A stretch of 64,000 nt of DNA from Roseomonas mucosa (GCA_945878375.1 CAMDWG010000002.1:124001-188000), one strand, 5' to 3'; positions 23,026 to 33,809 are shown, counted from the first letter of the stretch. Numbers and translations: made by a program. Notes: generated from the letters alone by a model not told the origin.

Positions 23026-24192
23026 TCAATAGCTCTTGGGCAGGCCGAGCACGCGCTCAGCGATGTGGCACAGGATCAGCTGCGGGCTGACGGGGGCGAT
23101 GCGCGGGATGAAGCTTTCGCGCAGCAGGCGTTCCAGGTGGAATTCCTCGGCATAGCCATAGCCGCCGAGCGTCATCACGGCTGTCTCCGCCGCCTCGAAC
23201 CCCGCTTCGCCGGCCAGCCATTTCGCGGCATTGGCCTCCGCGCCGCAGGGCAGGCCCTGGTCGTAGCGCCAGGCGGCCTGCATGGTCATCAGCCGCGCGG
23301 CCTCCAGCTTCATCCAGCAGGCGGCGAGTGGATGCTGCACGCCCTGGTTCTGGCCGATCGGGCGGCCGAACACCACGCGTTCCTTGGCGTAGGAGGCAGC
23401 GCGCGCGATGGCGGCATGGCCGATACCGACCGCTTCCGCCGCCACCAGGATGCGTTCGGGGTTGAGCCCGTGCAGGATGTAGTCGAAGCCATTGCCTTCC
23501 TCACCGATGCGGTCCTCGGCGGGGACGTCCAGGCCGTCGATGAAGAGCTGATTCGAATCGACGGCGTGGCGGCCCATCTTCGGGATCTCGCGCACTTCCA
23601 CGCGGCTGCGGTCGAGCGCGGTGTAGAACAGCGTTAGGCCTTCGGAGCGCTTGGCCACCTGCTCGATCGGCGTGGTGCGCGCCAGCAGCAGCACGCGGTC
23701 GGCGACCTGCGCGGTGCTGATCCAGACCTTCTGGCCATGGACGATGTAGCGATCCCCGCGCCGCTCCGCGAAGGTGCGGAGCTTCGTGGTGTCGAGCCCG
23801 GTATTGGGCTCGGTCACCGCGAAGCAGGCCTTCTCGCGCCCCGCGATCAGGGGCGGCAGCATGCGCGCCTTCTGTTCGGCCGTGCCGAAGACCACCACGG
23901 GCATCGGGCCGAAGATGTTCATGTGCACGGCCGACGCGCCGGTCATCCCGGCACCCGATTGCGCGATGGCCTGCATCATCACCGCGGCCTCCGCCACGCC
24001 CAATCCCGCGCCGCCGACGCCTTCCGGCATGCAGATGCCGAGCCAGCCTTCCGCCGCCATCGCCTGGTGGAAGTCGTGCGGGAAGCGCGCGGCGCGGTCG
24101 GCTTCCAGCCAATAGGCATCGCCGAAGCGGGCGCAGAGCTTCTCCATCGCCTCGCGGATCGAGCGCTGGGTGTCGGTTTCCGAAAAATCCAT
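23026..24192 (-). CDS. Acyl-CoA dehydrogenase family protein
   Basis: FAD flavoprotein of 388 residues that should oxidise an acyl-CoA at C2-C3. The family pattern is visible: an N-terminal helical domain, the central ACFAVTEPNTGLDTTKLRT flavin-contact region, the KVWISTAQVAD strand and the C-terminal LGGYGYAEEFHLERLLRES. Where medium-chain enzymes have the catalytic Glu in an EGTSE-like turn, this one reads IAPVSPQ, so the base must be elsewhere, as in some other subfamilies. It is divergent from the D-threonine-aldolase-like gene and upstream of the alpha/beta hydrolase. Confidence 0.92.
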   Translation of the reverse strand: MDFSETDTQRSIREAMEKLCARFGDAYWLEADRAARFPHDFHQAMAAEGWLGICMPEGVGGAGLGVAEAAVMMQAIAQSGAGMTGASAVHMNIFGPMPVVVFGTAEQKARMLPPLIAGREKACFAVTEPNTGLDTTKLRTFAERRGDRYIVHGQKVWISTAQVADRVLLLARTTPIEQVAKRSEGLTLFYTALDRSRVEVREIPKMGRHAVDSNQLFIDGLDVPAEDRIGEEGNGFDYILHGLNPERILVAAEAVGIGHAAIARAASYAKERVVFGRPIGQNQGVQHPLAACWMKLEAARLMTMQAAWRYDQGLPCGAEANAAKWLAGEAGFEAAETAVMTLGGYGYAEEFHLERLLRESFIPRIAPVSPQLILCHIAERVLGLPKSY

Positions 24193-24317
24193 GCTGGCCT
24201 GTTCTTCCCCTGCGCCGACCGTGCCAGTCTCCGCGCGGAACGCAACCCCACCGGGCGCGGTGCCGTTCTGCGGGCCGTGCCGGCGCGCCCCGGCCGGCGC
24301 GCCTTGAGGACCCGACG

Positions 24318-25418
24318 ATGCTACAGCACCCGCCCGCCGAGATCGGCATGCGCGAGGAGGATATCGACACCCCCGCGCTGGTCCTCGACCTCGATGCCTT
24401 CGAGCACAACCTCGACACCATGGCGGCGCTGCTGGCGCCGACCGGCACGAAGCTCAGGGCGCATGCCAAGACGCATAAATCGCCGGTGGTGGCGCTGCAG
24501 CAGATGCGGCGCGGCGCCATCGGCCAATGCGTGCAGAAAGTGTCGGAGGCCGAGGCGCTGGCCTGGGGCGGCGTGCCGGACATCCTGGTCAGCAACCAGG
24601 TGATCGCGCCGCGCAAGCTGGCGCGGCTGGCCGCGCTGTCCTCCATCGCGAAGGTCGCGCTCTGCACGGATGACCTGCGCGGCATCGCGCTGGCCGAACA
24701 GGCTGCCGAGGCCGCCGGGATCCGCATGACGGTGCTGGTCGAGATCGATGTCGGCTCCGGCCGCTGCGGCGTGGAACCCGGGCCCCCGGCGGTCGCGCTG
24801 GCGGAGCGGATCGCGGCCAGCCCGCATCTGATCTTCGGCGGGCTGCAGGCCTATCACGGCAGCGCCCAGCATCGCCGCACGATGGAGCAGCGCCAGGCCG
24901 CCATCGCCACGGCGGCGGAGGGCACGCAGCGGACGGTGGAACAATGCCGCCAGCGCGGGCTCGCCTGCGCCATCGTCGGCGGCGCCGGGACCGGCACCTT
25001 CGCGATGGAAGCCGCGTCTGGCGTCTGGACCGAGATCCAGGCGGGGTCCTACGCCTTCATGGATGCCGACTATGCCCGCAACGAGACCCCGCCGCCCTTC
25101 CGCCACGCGCTGTTCGTGCTGGCGCAGGTGATGAGCGCGCCGCGTGGCGGGCTTGCGGTGCTGGATGCGGGGCACAAGGCGGTGCCGACCGACAGCGGCT
25201 TCCCGATGGTGCAGGGTTTCCCGGGCGCGACCTATGCCGGCGCGTCGGACGAGCATGGCACGCTGAAGGGGGAGGGGCTGCCCGTGCTCGGGCAGAAGGT
25301 GCGGCTGGTGCCGGGCCATTGCGACCCGACGGTCGATCGCTACGACTGGTATGTCGGCGTGCGGAAGAGGCGGGTGGAGTGTCTGTGGCCCGTCGCGGCA
25401 CGGGGCGGGATGAGCTGA
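24318..25418 (+). CDS. D-threonine aldolase-like PLP enzyme (DSD1 family)
   Basis: The 366-residue fold-type III PLP enzyme has an alanine-racemase-like N-terminal barrel. The PLP lysine is in HAKTHKSP (about residue 54), and the C-terminal metal-binding pair is GHCDP, as in D-threonine aldolases, D-serine dehydratases and beta-hydroxyaspartate aldolases. All these act on D-amino acids or hydroxy-amino acids with a metal cofactor; the sequence alone does not choose between them. The gene stands alone between divergent and convergent neighbours; the frame is followed by a run of G. Confidence 0.87.
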   Translation: MLQHPPAEIGMREEDIDTPALVLDLDAFEHNLDTMAALLAPTGTKLRAHAKTHKSPVVALQQMRRGAIGQCVQKVSEAEALAWGGVPDILVSNQVIAPRKLARLAALSSIAKVALCTDDLRGIALAEQAAEAAGIRMTVLVEIDVGSGRCGVEPGPPAVALAERIAASPHLIFGGLQAYHGSAQHRRTMEQRQAAIATAAEGTQRTVEQCRQRGLACAIVGGAGTGTFAMEAASGVWTEIQAGSYAFMDADYARNETPPPFRHALFVLAQVMSAPRGGLAVLDAGHKAVPTDSGFPMVQGFPGATYAGASDEHGTLKGEGLPVLGQKVRLVPGHCDPTVDRYDWYVGVRKRRVECLWPVAARGGMS

Positions 25419-25432
25419 GGGGGGGGCGCGCC

Positions 25433-26107
25433 CTACCCGAACACCTCGGCCCAGGCGGCCATCAGGGCGCTGTCGGCTTCCTCCATCGTGGCCAGCACGC
25501 CAAGGCGATGCAGGCTGGTCACGCCGTGCTCGGCCACGCCGCAGGGCACGATGCCGCCGAAATGGGACAGGTCCGGGTCCACATTCAGCGCAACCCCGTG
25601 CCAGCTGACCCAGCGCGTCACGCGCACCCCGATGGCGCCGATCTTGTCCTCGGTCCCCCTGGCGCGGTCCACCACCCAGATGCCGACGCGGCCATCCCGC
25701 CGCTCGCCCCGGATGTTGAAGCGATCCAGCGCGCGGATCATCCATTCCTCAAGACCGTGGACATAGGCCCTGACGTCGCGCGCCCGCACCGTGCCATGCG
25801 CCTGGCCGAGGTCGAGCATCACATAGCCCGTCCGCTGGCCCGGCCCGTGATACGTCCATTGCCCGCCGCGCCCGGCCGCGACGGCGGGGAAGCGCGTCTC
25901 CAGCAGATCCTCGGGCCGGGCGGAGGTGCCGGCGGTGTAGGTGGGGGGGTGTTCCACCAGCCAGACGGCTTCCCCCGCCGTCCCGGCGCGGATGGCGGCG
26001 ACGCGCGCCTCCATGGCGGCGATGGCCTCCGCATAGGGGGTCAGGCCGGGGGCGGCGATCCATCTGACGGATGAGTCGCGGGGGTGAGTTGTCGGGTCGG
26101 ATATCAT
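25433..26107 (-). CDS. lipB: Lipoyl(octanoyl) transferase
   Basis: Moves octanoyl groups from ACP to lipoyl domains, the first step of de novo lipoate assembly. The 224-residue protein has all the hallmarks: [11 protein letters not shown], the catalytic Lys in [14 protein letters not shown], and the catalytic Cys in GIVPCGV. The ATG at 26107 gives MISDPTTH and is 53 bases from tRNA-Leu on the opposite strand. Confidence 0.95.
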   Translation of the reverse strand: MISDPTTHPRDSSVRWIAAPGLTPYAEAIAAMEARVAAIRAGTAGEAVWLVEHPPTYTAGTSARPEDLLETRFPAVAAGRGGQWTYHGPGQRTGYVMLDLGQAHGTVRARDVRAYVHGLEEWMIRALDRFNIRGERRDGRVGIWVVDRARGTEDKIGAIGVRVTRWVSWHGVALNVDPDLSHFGGIVPCGVAEHGVTSLHRLGVLATMEEADSALMAAWAEVFG

Positions 26108-26160
26108 GGGTTATACGCCGCTCCCCTACGACGGGCGCGCGGCGCGCGGAAGTAGGATAT

Positions 26161-26243
26161 GCGGTCGTGGCGGAATGGTAGACGCGTCAGCTTGAGGTGC
26201 TGGTGGGGGCAACCCCGTGGAAGTTCGAATCTTCTCGACCGCA
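26161..26243 (+). tRNA. tRNA-Leu (GAG)
   Basis: The acceptor stem GCGGTCG/CGACCGC is perfect and the anticodon arm TCAGC-TTGAGGT-GCTGG has anticodon GAG. The long variable arm (GGTGGGGGCAACCCCGTGG-like hairpin) identifies a class II tRNA, and the T-arm AAGTTCGAATCTT follows. CCA is not encoded (the discriminator A is followed by TTCC). Confidence 0.96.
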
Positions 26244-26399
26244 TTCCTCCGATTTTTCCGAACACCAGATGGGTAACTGAAGGGCCTGTTTCCGGGCGCC
26301 GATCCATCGCCCGTGCGGCGTGGCCTTCCGGAACAGGCAGGGGCGGGCAGGCATGCCTGCGCGATCTGCCACGCCCCGTTCCGGTTCCGAAGCCGTCTG

Positions 26400-28196
26400 T
26401 CAGCCGAAGAAGATATCCGCCGCCCCGGCGCGCAGCTCTGTCTGGGTCACGCTGAGATCGGCGAAGCGGAAGTTGTCCACCCCATAGGTCCAGTCATTCC
26501 CGTCCCGGTCGCCGACAGTGTCGGTCACCCAGATGAAGCGGCCATCCACCCGGATCGTGTAGTCCGCACGGTTGCCGGACAGGATGACGGTGTCGTCCCC
26601 CTGGCCGCCATGCAACCCGTCATCGCCGCCGCCGCCGACCAGGACATCATCTCCGTCCTGTCCTTCCAGATAATCGGTGCCGCCGCCGCCATGGAGCGTG
26701 TCCGCGCCGCCTCCGCCCTGGAGCGTGTCGAAGCCCCATTCATCGGCACCGGGCGCTGCACCGTAGAGCAGTTCATTCCCCGCACCGCCGCGCACCACAT
26801 CATCCCCACCCCCCCCGGCTGCGGCGCCGCCCGAAGGCGCGGTGAGGTCGTCGACCCCGTCCGTCCCCATCAGCAGCCCCGGCGTGGGCGTCGGGGTTGG
26901 CGCGGGTGCCGGCGTCGAGCCGGACTCGGTGAAGGAGAAGCCCTGGGTCCCGTTCTGATAAAGCTCGAGGTCCACCCCCATGATCGCGCTGCCGTTATAG
27001 GTCGCGCCCTCGACATAGAGGTTCCGGTCCGTGTCGAAGCTGCCGCCCCAGGCATCGTTGAGGAATTGGATCTGGACATTGTGCACCCCGGCGGCCCAAT
27101 CGCCGCGCAGGGTGATGGTGTCCGCCTGGCCCGAGCCCGCGATGGCCGAGGCCGAGAGCGTGCCGCCGATCTGCACGCCATCCACCCGCACGACATAGTC
27201 GGCGTTCCCCGCCCAGGCATCCTGCGTGACCTTCAGCACCAGGCTGTCGGGGCCCGAGCCGATGGCGAGGTCCACCCCGGCCGGTGTCGCCGCAGGCACA
27301 GGCGCAGGTATGGGTGTCGGGGTGGAAGACGGGGTCGTATCGGTGAAGGCAACAGCCTGCGTCCCGTTCATGCCGAAGCGCAGATTGGCGCCGGCCAGCT
27401 CCGTGCCGTTATAGCTCGCGCCTTCCAGTTGCAGGTTGCGGTCGGTCTGCGCCGTGCCACCCCAGGCATCGTTCAGGAACTGCACCTCCACGCGATGCGC
27501 GCCTGGCCCCCAATCGCCACGGATCGTCACCAGATCCACCTGGCCTGACCCGGTGAGGGCGGAGGCCGCCAGCGTCCCGCCGATCTGCACGCCATCCACG
27601 CGCAGCACGTATTCGGCATCGCCGTTCCAGGCATCCTGCGAGATGCGCAGCACCAGCACGTCAGGTCCGGTGCCGAGCGTGATGCTGGCCGGATTCCTCG
27701 GGGCGGGGCCGGGCGCGGGTGTCGGTGCGGGCGGGGGTGTCGGCGTCGGGGATCCGCCGTCCGGCGGCACCGGGATCATGCCGCTGGCCGGTATGCCGAT
27801 CGGCTCCGGGACGGGGGCGCTCGCTGTCACATTCGCGGCCCGGCCGGCCCAGATGTCGTCGCGCGTCACCATGGTGTCGGCGAACTGGAAGTAATCCACG
27901 CCATAGGTCCAGTCGCTGCCGTCGCGCCCGCCGACCCTGTCGGTCACCCACACGACATTGCCGTCCCAATGGAAGCCGTACTCGGCCAGTTGGCCGGACC
28001 ATATGCCCCGGTCCCAGCCGCGGCCCGCATGCAGCCCGTCATCGCCAACGCCAGCGATGATGATGTCGTCGCCATCCCCGGTGCCGATATAGTCATTCCC
28101 GCCACGGCCGAAGACGGTGTCGTTCCCCTCGGTGCCCGACAGGTTGTCATCGCCGGGGGTGCCGGCCATCGGGCCGGAGATGATCGATCCAGACAA
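26400..28196 (-). CDS. RTX protein with two CBM60-like carbohydrate-binding modules
   Basis: Predicted exported calcium-binding protein of 598 residues. Residues 1-118 hold RTX-type repeats (GTPGDDNLSG, GGNDYIGTG) and end in a WVTDRVGGRDGSDWTYGVDYFQFAD module. After a Pro/Thr linker, two near-copies of a calcium-dependent carbohydrate-binding fold follow (about 170-280 and 308-415; shared QDAW, DGVQIGGTL, GDW and FLNDAWGG motifs). The C-terminal 150 residues repeat the RTX pattern and the WVTDTVGDRDGNDWTYGVDNFRFAD module. There is no signal peptide, and the C-terminal end is a typical type I secretion region. The TTG start at 28196 has GAGGAG six bases upstream. No catalytic domain is visible; sugar binding or adhesion is the likely role. 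Confidence 0.85.
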   Translation of the reverse strand: MSGSIISGPMAGTPGDDNLSGTEGNDTVFGRGGNDYIGTGDGDDIIIAGVGDDGLHAGRGWDRGIWSGQLAEYGFHWDGNVVWVTDRVGGRDGSDWTYGVDYFQFADTMVTRDDIWAGRAANVTASAPVPEPIGIPASGMIPVPPDGGSPTPTPPPAPTPAPGPAPRNPASITLGTGPDVLVLRISQDAWNGDAEYVLRVDGVQIGGTLAASALTGSGQVDLVTIRGDWGPGAHRVEVQFLNDAWGGTAQTDRNLQLEGASYNGTELAGANLRFGMNGTQAVAFTDTTPSSTPTPIPAPVPAATPAGVDLAIGSGPDSLVLKVTQDAWAGNADYVVRVDGVQIGGTLSASAIAGSGQADTITLRGDWAAGVHNVQIQFLNDAWGGSFDTDRNLYVEGATYNGSAIMGVDLELYQNGTQGFSFTESGSTPAPAPTPTPTPGLLMGTDGVDDLTAPSGGAAAGGGGDDVVRGGAGNELLYGAAPGADEWGFDTLQGGGGADTLHGGGGTDYLEGQDGDDVLVGGGGDDGLHGGQGDDTVILSGNRADYTIRVDGRFIWVTDTVGDRDGNDWTYGVDNFRFADLSVTQTELRAGAADIFFG

Positions 28197-28415
28197 ATTG
28201 CGCTCCTCGAACGATGTGACCCGACAGCGGGCCCGAACGAGAGCGGAGCGTGATGGTTTCGTTCACGGGTGTTGGCGGGAAGGGACCCGGCCAGCCGCCC
28301 ATGGGCGGCGTGATCGTGTTATGCCTTACAAACAATAAGCTACGGTCGCCGCGCGGCCCGCGACCGTGCCAAAGCGGTGTAGCCGACCGCCCCTGGCTGG
28401 GGTTAAAACCCTTCC

Positions 28416-30692
<2,277 letters not shown>

Positions 30693-30699
30693 GGGGGCC

Positions 30700-30948
30700 C
30701 TACCGGCGATCCTGTGCGGCGTGCCAGATGCGGAGGATGCGGACCTCGTCCTCCGTCACATCGTACACCAGCACATAGGGCGCCGACGCCAGCAATTCCC
30801 GGGTCCCGGACAGGCGGCCTGGGCGGCCTCGCAGGGGCATTTCACCGAGCCGGTCCGCGGCCCGTTCCAGCCCATCCGCCGTGGCGAAAGCGGCCCGCGG
30901 ATTGAGCGGAAGCAGATAGTCAAGGATGCGGCGCGCCGAGGCCGTCAC
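30700..30948 (-). CDS. RelE/ParE-family toxin, N-terminally short
   Basis: The 82-residue product has the C-terminal ParE pattern (PGRLSGTRELLASAPYVLVYDVTEDEVRILRIWHAAQDR), including the conserved Arg pairs and the final strand. It lacks the first beta strand (KVVWT-like, about 8-10 residues) found in typical ParE toxins, and no in-frame upstream start restores it. The GTG at 30948 overlaps the antitoxin stop (GTGA). It may be a shortened but working toxin or a decaying copy; ParE toxins block DNA gyrase in known systems. Confidence 0.75.
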   Translation of the reverse strand: MTASARRILDYLLPLNPRAAFATADGLERAADRLGEMPLRGRPGRLSGTRELLASAPYVLVYDVTEDEVRILRIWHAAQDRR

Positions 30949-31172
30949 TCCGCGGCGGGTTCCCTCGGGGTGACGCCGCCGAATGCGGCGATCCGCGCCG
31001 CGATCAGCCGCTCGGCCTCTGCCTTCCAGGCCAGCAATTCCGCCCGCATGACCTCATGCGGGATCCCTGGACCGCTCGCACGCGCCTCCGCGACCGCTGC
31101 TTCAAGAAGCCGCAGCTCGATATCGTCCGTGTCGGGCGGATCGGTCGGGCCGTCCTCGTCGGGGTGCGTCAT
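30945..31172 (-). CDS. Putative ParD-like antitoxin
   Basis: A 75-residue acidic protein upstream of and overlapping the ParE-like gene, the normal antitoxin position. It begins with an acidic disordered segment (MTHPDEDGPTDPPDTDD), followed by a helical region ELRLLEAAVAEARASGPGIPHEVMRAELLAW similar to antitoxins that bind RelE/ParE toxins. The ATG at 31172 follows AGAAGGA, so it is preferred to the ORF-track start at 31217. The pair may autoregulate its own promoter. Confidence 0.68.
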   Translation of the reverse strand: MTHPDEDGPTDPPDTDDIELRLLEAAVAEARASGPGIPHEVMRAELLAWKAEAERLIAARIAAFGGVTPREPAAE

Positions 31173-31268
31173 CGCGGCATCCTTCTGCCTCCCGCCTAAT
31201 ATGGCGATCGCCCTCACCGATCACCAGCGCCCCTTTCGGGAGGCATGGGGCAGCGCCATGTCTCCGAC

Positions 31269-31973
31269 ATGACCAAGCTGCCCGACAGGCTGGGGAACCC
31301 AGCCGTCGCCGCCTTCCTGAAGAAAGTCGAGGCCATGCCGGCCGTCCGGCCTGCCTCCGGCCGGCCGGGGCGGCTGATCTTCGCCATCGACGCCACCGCG
31401 TCCCGCCAACCCAGCTGGGACCGCGCCTGCCAGTTGCAGGGGGAGATGTTCCTGGCCGTCCGCGATGTGGGCGGGCTCGCCGTGAGCCTCGCCTATTACC
31501 GGGGCTTCCAGGAATTCGCGGCGACCCCCTTCCTGACCAATGCCGAGGACCTCGCGCGGCGCATGACCGGCGTCGCCTGCCTCGGCGGGCACACCCAGAT
31601 CCTGCGGACCCTGAAGCACGCCCTGACGGAGTCGCAGGCGGAGAAGGTTAACGCCGTGATCTTCATCGGCGACGCGCTGGAGGAGGATGTGGACCCGATC
31701 TGCCATGTGGCAGGCCAACTCGGCCTGCGCGGCACGCCGGTCTTCTGCTTCCAGGAAGGGCATAACCCGATCGCCGAGACCGCCTTCCGCCAGGTGGCGA
31801 AGCTCTCGGGCGGCGCCTGGGCGCCCTTCGATGCCGCCAGCGCGGGGGCGCTGCGCGACCTGCTGCGGGCGGTCGCGGTCTTCGCCGCCGGCGGGCGGCA
31901 GGCGCTGGCGCGGCTCGGCACGGCCTCGGCGCGTTCCATCGCGGGGCAGCTGCCCGCGCCGCGCGGGGGCTGA
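31269..31973 (+). CDS. VWA-domain protein
   Basis: About 234 residues forming a von Willebrand A fold: the metal-ion site DATAS follows the strand RLIFAI (about residues 36-46), and the later strands VNAVIFIGDALEEDVD and GTPVFCFQEG are visible. No signal peptide or membrane segment is apparent, so it is probably cytoplasmic. The start is uncertain: ATG 31269 (MTKLPDR) or the ATG at 31245 eight codons upstream, which sits too close to GGGAGG. A gene for a membrane J-protein follows 5 bases after the stop, and the pair recurs in alphaproteobacteria as I recall. Function unknown. Confidence 0.78.
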   Translation: MTKLPDRLGNPAVAAFLKKVEAMPAVRPASGRPGRLIFAIDATASRQPSWDRACQLQGEMFLAVRDVGGLAVSLAYYRGFQEFAATPFLTNAEDLARRMTGVACLGGHTQILRTLKHALTESQAEKVNAVIFIGDALEEDVDPICHVAGQLGLRGTPVFCFQEGHNPIAETAFRQVAKLSGGAWAPFDAASAGALRDLLRAVAVFAAGGRQALARLGTASARSIAGQLPAPRGG

Positions 31974-31978
31974 GCGGG

Positions 31979-32680
31979 ATGGTCTGGATCATCCTCGGGC
32001 TGCTCGGCCTCGTCGCGGTGCTCGGGCTGCTGCGGCTGTTCGCCGATGCCAAGCCGACGCAGGTCAAGACCGCCATCATTTGGGGCGGCGGCCTGCTGGG
32101 CGTGGTGATGCTGGGGGCCTTCCTGGTCAGTGGGCGCGGGCCGCAGGCCTTCTGGACGCTGCTGCTGGTCGGGCCCGCGATCTGGCGCGCGGTGCAGGGC
32201 CTACGCGCCGCCCGGACCTTCGCCCGCGGCGGCCAGGCCAGCCCCGGCCAGGCGAGCGATGTGGAGACCGCCTATCTCGGCATGGGGCTCGACCACGACA
32301 GCGGGCGGATGACCGGGCGGGTGAAGGCGGGCCGCTTCGCGGGCCGGGATCTCGCCGATCTCGACCTGCCGCTGCTGCTCGACCTGCTGGCGGAGCTGGC
32401 GGCGGCCGATCCGGAAGGCGTGCCGCTGCTGGAAGCCTGGCTGGACCGAGCCCATCCCGATTGGCGGGACGCCGCGCCTGCCACGCCGCCGCCCCGCCCA
32501 CCGGGCGGGCGCATGACGCGGGCGGAGGCGCTGGAGGTGCTGGGCCTTGGCGAAGGCGCGGATGAGGCCGCGATCCGCGGCGCCCATCGCCGCCTGATGC
32601 GCGCCGCCCATCCGGACCAGGGCGGCTCGGATTGGCTCGCCTCTCGCCTCAATGAGGCGCGGGACGTGCTGCTGGGGTGA
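31979..32680 (+). CDS. Membrane-anchored J-domain protein
   Basis: The 233-residue protein has two N-terminal hydrophobic segments (WIILGLLGLVAVLGLL and a second near 32-55, IIWGGGLLGVVMLGAFLV) and then a soluble middle. The C-terminal 60 residues form a J-domain with the essential HPD tripeptide (AAHPDQGGSD, about residues 210-220), which stimulates DnaK-type chaperones. The arrangement resembles DjlA or TIM14-like proteins with the J-domain at the C-terminus. It follows the VWA gene by 5 bases and precedes galU. Confidence 0.85.
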   Translation: MVWIILGLLGLVAVLGLLRLFADAKPTQVKTAIIWGGGLLGVVMLGAFLVSGRGPQAFWTLLLVGPAIWRAVQGLRAARTFARGGQASPGQASDVETAYLGMGLDHDSGRMTGRVKAGRFAGRDLADLDLPLLLDLLAELAAADPEGVPLLEAWLDRAHPDWRDAAPATPPPRPPGGRMTRAEALEVLGLGEGADEAAIRGAHRRLMRAAHPDQGGSDWLASRLNEARDVLLG

Positions 32681-32789
32681 CCCCCTCTGGCCCGCCCCAC
32701 AAACTGGCGCGAGGTTGCTCGGCGGGCCGATGGACGCTGTTGCGCCGCCGTGGCACTCCTGCCGCCCTCAGACGGAGGATTCATCGACC

Positions 32790-33659
32790 GTGCCAAAGCC
32801 GCTCCGCAAGGCCGTGCTGCCGGTTGCCGGCCTCGGGACCCGCTTCCTGCCCGCCACCAAGCAGATGCCCAAGGAAATGCTGCCGGTTGTGGACAAGCCC
32901 CTGATCCAATACGCGGTGGAGGAAGCGCGCGCGGCCGGTATCGAGCAGTTCTGCTTCGTCACCGGTCGCGGCAAGACCATGCTCGTGGACCAGTTCGACC
33001 TGGCCTATGAGCTGGAACGCACTCTGACCGAGCGGAACAAGCAGCGAGAGCTGGAGATGCTCCGCGCGCAATCGCTGCCGCCGGGCGCCATCGTGTCCAC
33101 CCGCCAGCAGGTGCCGCTCGGCCTCGGCCATGCCATCTGGTGCGCGCGCGGCTTCGTGGGTGACGAGCCCTTCGCCGTGATGCTGCCGGACGATCTGATG
33201 CTGTGCGACGTGTCCTGCATGAAGCAGCTGGCCGACGCCCATGCCGAGACGGGCGGGAATGTCGTGGCGATCGAGGAAGTGCCGATGGCGCAGGTCTCGC
33301 GCTATGGCGTGATCGCGCCGGGGGTGACTCGAGGCAAGCTGGTCGAGGTGACCGGGCTGGTGGAAAAGCCCCCGGTCGAAAAGGCGCCGTCCAACCTCAC
33401 CGTGATCGGCCGCTACGTGCTGATGCCGGAGGTGATCGGCCATCTCGCGAAGTTCGAGAAGGGCGCGGGCGGGGAGATCCAGCTGACCGATGGCATGGCG
33501 AAGCTGATCGGCAGCCAGCCCTTCCACGGGCTGCGCTACGAAGGCCGCCGCTTCGATTGCGGCGACAAGGCCGGCTGGCTGGAGGCGCAGGTGGCCTTCG
33601 CCCTGGCGCGCGAGGACCTGGCGCCTTCAATGCGCCACATCCTTTCGCGATATGCCTAA
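32790..33659 (+). CDS. galU: UTP-glucose-1-phosphate uridylyltransferase
   Basis: Makes UDP-glucose for polysaccharides, lipopolysaccharide and trehalose. The 289-residue product has the nucleotidyl-transferase motifs GLGTRFLPATKQMPKEMLP and DKPLIQYAVEEA, and the later EKAPSNLTVIGRYVL segment. The start is the GTG at 32790, preceded by GGAGGA ten bases upstream; the ORF-track start at 32652 lies in the J-protein gene. It is followed after a 200-base gap holding a palindromic element by the phosphomannomutase/phosphoglucomutase gene, which can supply its glucose-1-phosphate. Confidence 0.96.
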   Translation: MPKPLRKAVLPVAGLGTRFLPATKQMPKEMLPVVDKPLIQYAVEEARAAGIEQFCFVTGRGKTMLVDQFDLAYELERTLTERNKQRELEMLRAQSLPPGAIVSTRQQVPLGLGHAIWCARGFVGDEPFAVMLPDDLMLCDVSCMKQLADAHAETGGNVVAIEEVPMAQVSRYGVIAPGVTRGKLVEVTGLVEKPPVEKAPSNLTVIGRYVLMPEVIGHLAKFEKGAGGEIQLTDGMAKLIGSQPFHGLRYEGRRFDCGDKAGWLEAQVAFALAREDLAPSMRHILSRYA

Positions 33660-33688
33660 AGAATCTTTTGTCTGCCTCAGTCGCCGGC

Positions 33689-33809
33689 GCGGCCATCCGG
33701 CCGCTTGGCTTCGCCGCACGACGGGCTCCCATCCACGTTGCTTTCGCAACGTGGATGGGGTCCCTGGCGGCGGCGCCCATTCGGGCGCTCGGCCGGCCAT
33801 GCCGGCCGC
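33689..33809. repeat. Three-stem palindromic intergenic element, copy B, with inserted hairpin
   Basis: Stems GCGGCC-ATCC-GGCCGC (33689-33704), GCGCCC-ATTC-GGGCGC (33773-33788) and CGGCCGGC-CAT-GCCGGCCG (33790-33808) repeat the plan of copy A at 2314-2419, including TTGGCTTCGC after stem 1 and the 17-base offset between stems 2 and 3. Between stems 1 and 2 a 14-base-pair perfect hairpin CCCATCCACGTTGC-TTTC-GCAACGTGGATGGG (33728-33759) is inserted. It lies between galU and the phosphomutase gene, both on the plus strand. Confidence 0.65.

Noticed and set aside
21189-25418. Genomic island or recent transfer around the Bug/acyl-CoA dehydrogenase genes
   Set aside because: No integrase, direct repeat or base-composition change is visible; these genes resemble the chromosomal background.
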